Source: Candidatus Methylophosphatis haderslevensis (GTDB lineage: Bacteria > Pseudomonadota > Gammaproteobacteria > Burkholderiales > Rhodocyclaceae). Taken from it: DNA of 64,000 nucleotides. The notes below the pieces were generated by a model that worked only from the letters and a program-made list of their open reading frames with translations, searched no databases and was not told the DNA's origin. The DNA lies in assembly GCA_016711925.1 (NCBI GenBank), contig JADJSA010000018.1:1-64000 (forward strand), read 5' to 3'. Shown in pieces: positions 30,832-38,006 of the stretch (the first letter of the stretch is position 1; each line of letters begins with the position of its first letter). The translations under genes and the position numbers were made by a program.

Positions 30832-31920
30832 TCAAGTGTTCTGGACGACGATATTGGGGAACCGTGAACTCATGTCCTTGGCGCTGTCGGCGATCTTGAT
30901 CGCGATCTTGCGCGCAATCTCGCGGTAGATCGCGGCCACCCGGCCGTCCGGATCGGCAATGACCGTGGGCGTGCCGGAATCGACCTGCTCCCGGATGTGG
31001 ATGTCCAGCGGCAAGGCACCGAGCAAATCGATCGCGTAGTCGCCCGCCATGCGCGCGCCGCCGCCGGTGCCGAAGATATGCTCTTCGTGGCCGCACATGC
31101 TGCAGATATGGATGCTCATGTTCTCGACGATGCCGAGAATCGGAACGCCGACCTTCTCGAACATCTTGAGGCCCTTGCGCGCATCGAGCAAAGCAATGTC
31201 CTGCGGCGTGGTGACGATGACCGCGCCGGTCACCGGCACCTTCTGCGAAAGCGTGAGCTGGATGTCCCCGGTTCCCGGCGGCATGTCGACCAGCAGATAG
31301 TCGATGTCGTTCCAGCGTGTCTCGGTGAGCAACTGGTCGAGCGCCTGGGTTGCCATCGGACCGCGCCACACCATCGGCGTCTCGACGTCGATTAGGAAGC
31401 CGATCGACATGGCCTGGATGCCGTGCGCTTCCATCGGGTTGATCGTCTTGCCGTCCGGCGATTCCGGCCGCCCGCTGATGCCGAGCATTTGCGGCTGCGA
31501 CGGGCCATAGATGTCCGCGTCGAGAATGCCAACCCTGGCACCTTCGGCCGCCAGAGCCAGCGCGAGGTTGACCGCGGTGGTGCTCTTGCCAACACCGCCC
31601 TTGCCCGAGGCGATCGCGATAATGTTCTTGACGTTGGGCAGCAGCTTCACCCCGCGCTGCACCGCGTGCGAGACGATCTTCTGCGACACATTGACGCTGA
31701 TGTTGCCGATGCCAGCGACACTCTTGAGCCGGGCAATCACCGCCCGGCGGATCGGATCAACCTGGCTCCTGGCCGGGTAGCCGAGTTCCACGTCCAGCGT
31801 CACGTCGCCGCCGTCGAGCCTGATGTTGCGCGCGGCTCGCGAGGTGCTCAGATCCTTGCCTGTGTTGGGGTCGACTACCTCTTTCAAGGCTGCCTGAATC
31901 TGCTGTTCGGTAACACTCAT
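30832..31920 (-). CDS. apbC: iron-sulfur cluster carrier protein ApbC (Mrp)
   Basis: This 362-residue P-loop ATPase carries iron-sulfur clusters to target enzymes. An N-terminal DUF59/MIP18-like domain (1-90) precedes the nucleotide-binding domain with the deviant Walker A GKGGVGKSTTAVNLALALA (~102), switch region VDMPPGTGDIQL, and the bridging cluster-binding cysteines in ICSMCGHEE. It is transcribed away from metG, a divergent arrangement common in betaproteobacteria, with about 200 bases of shared upstream sequence. Confidence 0.95.
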   Translation of the reverse strand: MSVTEQQIQAALKEVVDPNTGKDLSTSRAARNIRLDGGDVTLDVELGYPARSQVDPIRRAVIARLKSVAGIGNISVNVSQKIVSHAVQRGVKLLPNVKNIIAIASGKGGVGKSTTAVNLALALAAEGARVGILDADIYGPSQPQMLGISGRPESPDGKTINPMEAHGIQAMSIGFLIDVETPMVWRGPMATQALDQLLTETRWNDIDYLLVDMPPGTGDIQLTLSQKVPVTGAVIVTTPQDIALLDARKGLKMFEKVGVPILGIVENMSIHICSMCGHEEHIFGTGGGARMAGDYAIDLLGALPLDIHIREQVDSGTPTVIADPDGRVAAIYREIARKIAIKIADSAKDMSSRFPNIVVQNT

Positions 31921-32050
31921 GAATGATCTCCGGAATTTGCCAATCTGCCGGAAGGGCTGGTCAAAACGACCGGCGAACGCCCAATCCCGACTAATTCGCT
32001 AGAGTTTAACCGATCCTCTCGAAAGCGGCACGGGCACCCGCCCCGTTTGC

Positions 32051-32056
32051 TAGAAT
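32051..32056 (+). promoter_or_regulatory. extended -10 element for metG
   Basis: TGCTAGAAT forms an extended -10 (TGN plus TAGAAT) 66 bases before the metG ATG, in the apbC-metG divergent gap. No good -35 is evident, consistent with an extended -10 promoter. Confidence 0.45.
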
Positions 32057-32121
32057 GACTGTCTTTTCAGAATCTTGCCGTGCCCGTGCAGACCGGGCTG
32101 CGGCCGCGCCCCTGCCGCCCC

Positions 32122-34452
32122 ATGTCCGATCCGAAACGCCGCATCCTCGTCACCAGCGCCCTGCCCTATGCCAACGGCGCGATCCACTTCGGCCACCTGG
32201 TCGAGTACATCCAGACCGACATCTGGGTGCGCTTTCAGCGCATGCGCGGCCACGAAGTCCATTACGTCGGCGCCGACGACCAGCATGGCACGCCGATCAT
32301 GCTGCGCGCGGAGAAGGAAGGAATCAGCCCGCGCGCGCTGGTCGACCGCGTACTCGACGAACATGCACGCGATTTCTTCGGGGGCCAGGAGGCGCATGCC
32401 GCTTGGAAGTCCGGTAAGGGAGAACTCGCCGGCTTTCTGGTGAGCTTCGACAACTACCACGAGACCGACTCGGAGGAAAACCGCTGGTTCTGCGAAGACA
32501 TTTATTCAAAGTTGAAGGCGGTCGACCTGATCGCCACGCGTTCGGTGGAGCAGTTCTACGACCCGGTCAAGCAAATGTTCCTGCCCGACCGCTACATCAA
32601 GGGCGAGTGTCCGAAGTGCGGCGCTCAGGACCAATATGGTGACTCCTGCGAAGTCTGCGGCGCCACCTATGCGCCGACCGAACTGAAGAACGCCTACTCG
32701 GTGGTGTCGGGTGCAGCGCCCGAGCGTCGCGCCAGCGAGCACCATTTCTTTCGCCTGTCGGCGCCGCAGTGCGAGCAGTTCCTGCGCGATTTCACCCAGG
32801 GTTCATCCGCGCTGCAGCCGGAGGCGGCCAACAAGATGAAGGAATGGCTCGGCGAGCCGGGCGAAGGGAAACTCTCGGATTGGGACATCTCGCGCGACGC
32901 ACCCTACTTCGGATTCCGCATCCCGGGCACCGACAACAAGTTCTTCTACGTCTGGCTGGACGCACCGGTCGGCTATTTCGGCAGCTTCCGCAACTACCTG
33001 CAGAAGCAGAAGGCGCTCGGCAACGAGATCGACGAAGACTCGTTCCTGCGCGCCGACAAGGCCGCCGCGGAAGGTACCGAGATGGTCCACTTCATCGGCA
33101 AGGACATCCTCTACTTCCACGCGCTGTTCTGGCCGGCGATGCTGAAGAACGCCGGCTACCGGGTACCGACCCAGATCAACGCCCACGGCTTCCTGACCGT
33201 CAACGGCGAGAAGATGTCCAAGAGCCGCGGCACATTCATCACCGCGCAAAGCTATCTCGACCTCGGCCTCAATCCCGAATGGCTGCGCTACTACTATGCC
33301 GCCAAGCTCAACGGCACGATGGAAGACATCGACCTCAACCTCGACGATTTCGTCGCGCGTGTGAATTCGGATCTGGTCGGGAAGTTCATCAACATTGCGA
33401 GCCGATGCGCTCCTTTTGTGACCAAGAACTTTGGAGGCAAACTCTTCGATGGACGCCTCCCGAGAATCGACCCCCAGCCGTTCATCAAGGCTGCAGCGGA
33501 CGAAGAGCTTCAACGCCGCGTCGAGGAAGCTGGACGTCAGGGCAACGCCGGAACGATTGCCTATGGGGAAGGCACAACAATCGTCGACAACCTCGACATC
33601 TCAGAGATCTTTGGCTGGTCATTCAACCAGATGGCCCACATACAGAGTGCATTTGACCGCGGAGACGTCTCGCACGCAGTTCGCCTCACCATGCGTCTGG
33701 CCGATTTGGCGAACCGATACATTGACACTGAAAAGCCTTGGGTTCTCGCGAAGTCTAGCGAACTGACTGCTCTCCACGTTTCGTGCACGATCGCGCTAAA
33801 TTTCTTCAGACTCCTCACTGTCTGCCTGAAGCCAATCCTGCCCGAAGTTGCTGCCAACGTTGAGCACTTCTTGAATGTTGCCCCACTTGAGTGGACATCG
33901 GCTCGTGATCTCTTACCTCCCGGCCACCAGATCAAGGAGTACCGGCACCTGATGACGCGCATCGACTCAAAGCAAATCGCCGCCCTGGTCGATGCCAACA
34001 AGGAATCGCTCGCGCCGGCCGCACCGACACCGGCGCCACACTCGCAGCAGCGCCACGCCGAACACCGGCAGCAGATCGCCAAGAAGGAAGTCGCCGCCGT
34101 GGAAGAAAACACCGCCCATATCTCGATCGACGATTTCACCAAGGTCGATCTGCGCATCGCCAAGATCGTCGCCGCCGAGCACGTCGAAGGCGCGGACAAG
34201 CTGTTGCGCCTGTCACTGGACATCGGCGAGGAGAAGCCGCGCCAGGTCTTTGCCGGCATCAAGAGCGCCTACGATCCGGCCACGCTGGTTGGCCGCATGA
34301 CCGTGATGGTCGCCAACCTCGCGCCGCGCAAGATGAAGTTCGGCATCAGCGAGGGTATGGTGCTGGCGGCCGCAGACACCGAGGGCGCAAACGCCGGCAT
34401 ATATATTCTTTCGCCGGACGCGGGCGCCACGCCGGGCATGCGCGTCAAATAA
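32122..34452 (+). CDS. metG: methionyl-tRNA synthetase
   Basis: This 776-residue class I synthetase has the HIGH-type motif in ANGAIHFGHLVEY, a zinc knuckle CPKCG...CEVCG, KMSKS in GEKMSKSRGTF (about residue 363), a helical anticodon-binding domain, and a C-terminal EMAP/Trbp111 domain (VDLRIAKIVAAEHVEGADKLL) for dimerisation and tRNA binding. The ATG before SDPKRRILVTSALPYANG fits the family. The segment from about 33370 to 33960 (residues ~416-612) has visibly lower GC and different codon choice from both flanks: 50% G+C in the line at 33721 against 62% in the line at 33001, counted by hand. This suggests replacement of the anticodon-binding part by recombination. Confidence 0.96.
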   Translation: MSDPKRRILVTSALPYANGAIHFGHLVEYIQTDIWVRFQRMRGHEVHYVGADDQHGTPIMLRAEKEGISPRALVDRVLDEHARDFFGGQEAHAAWKSGKGELAGFLVSFDNYHETDSEENRWFCEDIYSKLKAVDLIATRSVEQFYDPVKQMFLPDRYIKGECPKCGAQDQYGDSCEVCGATYAPTELKNAYSVVSGAAPERRASEHHFFRLSAPQCEQFLRDFTQGSSALQPEAANKMKEWLGEPGEGKLSDWDISRDAPYFGFRIPGTDNKFFYVWLDAPVGYFGSFRNYLQKQKALGNEIDEDSFLRADKAAAEGTEMVHFIGKDILYFHALFWPAMLKNAGYRVPTQINAHGFLTVNGEKMSKSRGTFITAQSYLDLGLNPEWLRYYYAAKLNGTMEDIDLNLDDFVARVNSDLVGKFINIASRCAPFVTKNFGGKLFDGRLPRIDPQPFIKAAADEELQRRVEEAGRQGNAGTIAYGEGTTIVDNLDISEIFGWSFNQMAHIQSAFDRGDVSHAVRLTMRLADLANRYIDTEKPWVLAKSSELTALHVSCTIALNFFRLLTVCLKPILPEVAANVEHFLNVAPLEWTSARDLLPPGHQIKEYRHLMTRIDSKQIAALVDANKESLAPAAPTPAPHSQQRHAEHRQQIAKKEVAAVEENTAHISIDDFTKVDLRIAKIVAAEHVEGADKLLRLSLDIGEEKPRQVFAGIKSAYDPATLVGRMTVMVANLAPRKMKFGISEGMVLAAADTEGANAGIYILSPDAGATPGMRVK

Positions 34453-34462
34453 TCCTGCCGCA

Positions 34463-34756
34463 ATGAAGCCTGTCGCTTCCCACGATTCGCCGCGCCCGCA
34501 AATGCGTTTGTCGCGTGCAATCGCCCGCTGGATGTTCGTCGATCTCGGTGGTCTCGCGCTGCTGTTGCTCGGCGGCATCTGGCTGGCGGTAGACGTCGCG
34601 ATCGTACCGGGCTTTCCGTCGGGCCGCGTCCAGGCCTGGTTCTGCGTCGTGGTCGGTCTGACGCTGATCGCCTATGCAGTGATCGAAATGCTCAAGGAAT
34701 TCCTCACGCAGCGGCCGGTCACCCCGGGCGGGCACGACCCGGCAGCCGACGGATGA
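34463..34756 (+). CDS. small membrane protein of unknown function
   Basis: The 97-residue product has two hydrophobic segments, at about 28-46 and 58-76, joined by a short loop (VPGFPSGRVQAW). The termini are polar, with a proline- and glycine-rich C-terminus. I do not recognise a family. The gene starts 11 bases after the metG stop and probably shares its transcript. A role in the inner membrane is all that can be said. Confidence 0.65.
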   Translation: MKPVASHDSPRPQMRLSRAIARWMFVDLGGLALLLLGGIWLAVDVAIVPGFPSGRVQAWFCVVVGLTLIAYAVIEMLKEFLTQRPVTPGGHDPAADG

Positions 34757-34813
34757 AAGTTCGCGCGCTGCGGCTGGATTTTGCACCGTTGTGGCTCCGG
34801 CCCGAGACGACGA

Positions 34814-35116
34814 ATGCCGATGCCCGCTGACCTTGTCTGCCGCCGACTGGTGATGCACGGCATGGTGCAGGGCGTCGGCTATCGTTGGTCGATGGTCACT
34901 GCGGCCGAGCGCATCGGCGGCCTGACCGGTTGGGTGCGCAACCGCCGAGACGGGACGGTGGAAGCCTTGGTCACCGGAGATCCGGCGCAGGTCGACGCTT
35001 TGATCGCCTGGGCCGAAGTCGGCCCACCGGCGGCCCGAGTGACCCGCGTAATAGTGAATGATGCCAGCCCGGAAGGCTTGCCCGCACGCGGATTCGAACA
35101 GCGACCGACTCTTTAG
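34814..35116 (+). CDS. acyP: acylphosphatase
   Basis: The 100-residue enzyme hydrolyses carboxyl-phosphate bonds in acyl phosphates. Both family signatures are present: GMVQGVGYRWSM with the phosphate-binding arginine, and GWVRNRRDGTVEALVTG with the catalytic asparagine. Length is normal. The ATG at 34814 was taken; an in-frame ATG two codons on is also possible. It ends a metG-led gene run and is followed after about 150 bases by an IS66-family element. Confidence 0.92.
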   Translation: MPMPADLVCRRLVMHGMVQGVGYRWSMVTAAERIGGLTGWVRNRRDGTVEALVTGDPAQVDALIAWAEVGPPAARVTRVIVNDASPEGLPARGFEQRPTL

Positions 35117-35313
35117 CCTGAGTTCGCACACGCCGTTTGGATCCCCGGCCGTTGCATTTTTCGAGACCCGCTCTGCTGGGATCGATAGAGCCCACGCGCA
35201 CGATATTCAGTCGCCGTTGCGAAGTGGAGATTTGCACCGGGCTCGGCCCCTTCGCCGGAACTGTCTGGCGATTCGGCGTAAGCGCGCAACGCGCCCACCT
35301 TGATGTGCGGCGA

Positions 35314-36930
35314 TCAGTGCTGTAGGGCTGGGGTGCGCAACGGCAGCAGCGAATCGATTCGGCTGTTCGGGCAGGTGGGCAGTTTTTCCAGGGTCTCGCG
35401 CAACCAGGCTGCCGGGTCGAGCCCGTTGAGCTTTGCAGTGTAGAGCAGGCTCTGAATGGCTGCAGCCCGCTTTCCAGCGCGCTCGGATCCGGTGAAGAGC
35501 CAGTTCTTTTTGCCGATAGCGATCGGCCTGATGGCGTTCTCCACCGGATTGTTGTCGATCGGCAGGCTTCCGTCGCTGGCATACCGGCTCAAGGCTGGCC
35601 AGCGCTTCAGACTGTAGTCGATCGCCTTCGCCGTGCCCCCGCCATTGGCCACATTCACCCGCGTTCGCAGCAACCAATCGTGCATGGCTTGGAGTTGCGG
35701 CTGCGCTTGGTCCTGGCGCAGATGCGTGCGTGCCACGCCATCCATGTCGCGGCCTTGCGCCTCGATGGCATACAAGGCGCCGATCCGACGCAACGCCTCC
35801 TGCGCAATGGCATTGGGCTCGGCGGCATTCAGATCGAAGAACTTCCTGCGCGCATGGGCCATACAGCCAAGCTCGGTCAGCCCGTCGGCAAACAAGGCCT
35901 TGTAGCCAGCGTAGTCATCGACCATCAGATGGCCTTGCCAGCCCGAGAGAAACGCTTGGGCATGGGCGCCGGCGCGACTGGGTTGGTAATCGAACACCAC
36001 GATCGGCGGACCCGTCTCCAGCACGTTGCTCCGGTACGCCCACAGATAGGCGCGCTTGGTCTTGCCTCGACCCGGGTCCAGTTGCTTGACCGGTGTTTCA
36101 TCGGCATGCAGCACGCGGCCTTTGAGCAGCATCACCGCCAGCCGATCGACCAGCGGCTGCAGGGCCACGCCGATGCGTCCCACCCATTCGGCCATCGTGG
36201 TACGCGAGAGGCTGACTCCATCGCGGGCCGCAATCTGCTCCAGCCGGTACAGCGGCAGGTGATCGAGAAACTTGCTGATGGCCACCCAGCTCAGCAGCCC
36301 CGTGGCCGCCATGCCCGCGTCGATCACGGCCGGCGCAATCGGTGCGGCTGACACCGTCTCGCATGCACGGCAGGCGTACTGCGGGCGGATGTGCCGATGC
36401 ACGAAGAAACGGGCCGGCTCGACGTCCAACTGTTCGCTGATGTCCTCGCCGATCTTGACCAGCGCCGTACCGCACTGCCCACAGGTGCAGGAGATCGGTT
36501 CATGCCGGTGCTCGATGCGCGGCAGATGATCTGGCAGCGGCTGACGACCGGCGCGCAGGCGAGGCGTGCGGGGCACCTGCGGCTCGCTGGTCGCTGCGGC
36601 CTCGGCCTGTTTCCTGGCCAGTTCGGCCTGGGCGGCGGCGATATCGCTGGCCAGCGTCTCCTGGAACAGATCGCCTGCTTCGGCCGAGAAGGCTTCGCTG
36701 CGCGCGCCAAAGCGCATCCGGCGCAGGTGCGCGAGCTCCAGCGTGAGGGCCTGGATCTTGATCCTGGCGGCGTGAAGCTCGCTGTCGCGGCGGGTGATTT
36801 GTTCGCTCAGCCGAAGCGCTTCGGCTTCTTCTTCTTGTGCCTGGTCGATGAGCTTCTGAACGGTGCCGAGTACCCAATCCGGCAGTGCGGGCGTGGCATT
36901 CAGGCGGGCCAGTTCAGCGTCCAAATTCAT
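35314..36930 (-). CDS. tnpC: IS66 transposase (TnpC)
   Basis: The 538-residue DDE transposase begins MNLDAELARLNATPALP. It has an N-terminal leucine-zipper-like helix, a zinc-finger domain (CTCGQCG and YACRACE), and the catalytic core with VLHADETPVKQLDPG (first Asp), HLMVDDYAGYKAL (second Asp) and PVENAIRPIAIGKKNWLFTGS (Glu). All expected residues are present, so the enzyme is probably active. The C-terminus has the short family extension after LLYTAKLNGLDPAAWL. The frame extends upstream over tnpB, but the ATG at 36930 matches the family start. Confidence 0.95.
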   Translation of the reverse strand: MNLDAELARLNATPALPDWVLGTVQKLIDQAQEEEAEALRLSEQITRRDSELHAARIKIQALTLELAHLRRMRFGARSEAFSAEAGDLFQETLASDIAAAQAELARKQAEAAATSEPQVPRTPRLRAGRQPLPDHLPRIEHRHEPISCTCGQCGTALVKIGEDISEQLDVEPARFFVHRHIRPQYACRACETVSAAPIAPAVIDAGMAATGLLSWVAISKFLDHLPLYRLEQIAARDGVSLSRTTMAEWVGRIGVALQPLVDRLAVMLLKGRVLHADETPVKQLDPGRGKTKRAYLWAYRSNVLETGPPIVVFDYQPSRAGAHAQAFLSGWQGHLMVDDYAGYKALFADGLTELGCMAHARRKFFDLNAAEPNAIAQEALRRIGALYAIEAQGRDMDGVARTHLRQDQAQPQLQAMHDWLLRTRVNVANGGGTAKAIDYSLKRWPALSRYASDGSLPIDNNPVENAIRPIAIGKKNWLFTGSERAGKRAAAIQSLLYTAKLNGLDPAAWLRETLEKLPTCPNSRIDSLLPLRTPALQH

Positions 36931-37027
36931 GCCGATATTATACTCTGCAACAGGCCGAAGAGCCGCATGCACAGGGCCTTTCAGCGATATTTGCCGAGAT
37001 TCTTCTTGCAGGTCTTCGTGGCCCGGT

Positions 37028-37369
37028 TCAGACCCGCCAGTGCGCCGGCGCTGGCGCTTCGAGTCGCTGCCAATCGACCCCGCTGACGAGCCATTGCCAC
37101 TGCGCAGCGCTGAGGGTAAAGACCGCGGTGTCGGCACGCGGCCAGATGAAGTGCCCCCGATGCAGGCGCCGATGACACAGCCACACGCCGGTGCCATCCC
37201 ACACCAGAAGCTTGAGCCGATTCAGACGCCGGTTGCGAAAGGCATAGGCACTGCCATCGCAGGGCGAGCGTCCCAGCGTGTTCTGTATGCGCTGCGACAG
37301 TCCGTCGATGCCGGCGCGCATGTCAATCGGTTCGACAACCAGCCAGACCTGGTGCGGGCTCAGGATCAT
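37028..37369 (-). CDS. tnpB: IS66 accessory protein TnpB (Orf2)
   Basis: The 113-residue product is the standard second IS66 protein, with VWLVVEPIDMRAGIDGLSQRI, AYAFRNRRLNRLKLLVWDGTGVWL and FIWPRADTAVFTLSAAQW. It is needed for IS66 transposition, although its biochemical role is unclear. It overlaps tnpA by 4 bases, which implies translational coupling. It differs from the second copy by a single visible residue (ILSPH against IPSPH). Confidence 0.94.
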   Translation of the reverse strand: MILSPHQVWLVVEPIDMRAGIDGLSQRIQNTLGRSPCDGSAYAFRNRRLNRLKLLVWDGTGVWLCHRRLHRGHFIWPRADTAVFTLSAAQWQWLVSGVDWQRLEAPAPAHWRV

Positions 37370-37698
37370 GACAGTTGTTTCAAGAACTCGACCAGCAACG
37401 GGACACTGCTACCCGGCAACTCAATTTCCCAACCATCCGGACTGCGCAGGCGCACGACGCTACCCGTTTCCGCCTTGCCCACGCTCACCGGCACCAGGGT
37501 CAGCGATGACTTTGCCGCCGCGATGGTCTGCTTCTCCCGACTGCGCCAGCGATGGAACGCTCGCTCGCTCAGTCCGTTGTTCGCGCAGTATTCGCGCTGC
37601 GTCAGATCACTTCGAACCCAGTTTTGAATGTGCTCTCGCCAGTAAGCCGGTCCGTGTCTCTTCGCCATTCGTCGCGCCTCAAAAACAGGCGACAACAT
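37366..37698 (-). CDS. tnpA: IS66 accessory protein TnpA (Orf1)
   Basis: The 110-residue protein has a helix-turn-helix of the Tn3/IS66 Orf1 type in WVRSDLTQREYCANNGLSERAFHRWR, and a C-terminal beta region (VRLRSPDGWEIELPG). It probably binds the element ends or regulates transposition. The start is close to the inverted repeat. The copy at 51212 is identical in translation. Confidence 0.92.
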   Translation of the reverse strand: MLSPVFEARRMAKRHGPAYWREHIQNWVRSDLTQREYCANNGLSERAFHRWRSREKQTIAAAKSSLTLVPVSVGKAETGSVVRLRSPDGWEIELPGSSVPLLVEFLKQLS

Positions 37699-37753
37699 CG
37701 CACGAGTTCAACCGATGAGTACAGGTGGTGGGGGTGGACGCTTACGATTCGGC

Positions 37754-37950
37754 GCCATGAGGTACCCTACCAAGGCCGAGAATGAGAAGCTCTCGTAGTC
37801 GGCACTCGGTTCCATGCGGCACGATGGGTTGTCCGATCGCGGTCGGGTCGGCTCAACCTGCGGCTGACGCGGCGTGTGCGGTGCGCAGGGCGATGGCGGC
37901 GGGAAGGTCGCGGTAGTTTGACCGCCACCGATGCCTGACAACATCGGCCG
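37754..37950. other. intergenic remainder beyond IS66 copy 1
   Basis: Between the IS66 end and the terminator of the PKD-repeat gene I see no gene. Minus-strand frames continue on both sides of the insertion (ESFSFSALVGYLMAP joins NRQTVPAKG), but they match nothing I know, and I treat them as non-coding. Confidence 0.4.
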
Positions 37951-37988
37951 GAAAATGACAACGGGCGACGCCTGAGTGCGCCGCCCGT
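37951..37988 (-). terminator. terminator of the PKD/FG-GAP gene
   Basis: On the minus strand ACGGGCGGCGC and GCGTCGCCCGT form a G/C-rich stem, followed by TGTCATTTTC, about 20 bases after the stop of the gene at 38007. The U-tract is interrupted, so termination may be partial. Confidence 0.5.
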
Positions 37989-38006
37989 GCCTTTGGGTCG
38001 CTGCGA

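Larger units (their letters stand above)
35278..37745 (-). mobile_element. IS66-family element, copy 1 (intact)
   Basis: The element is 2468 bases long, with inverted-repeat ends beginning GTAAGCG: GTAAGCGCGCAACGCGCC at 35278, and GTAAGCGTCCACC read on the minus strand from 37745. It carries tnpA, tnpB and tnpC in the normal order. It is flanked by a perfect 8-base target duplication GATTCGGC (35270-35277 and 37746-37753), the size expected for IS66. All three genes are open. A second, opposite-orientation copy lies at 51165-53631. Confidence 0.95.
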
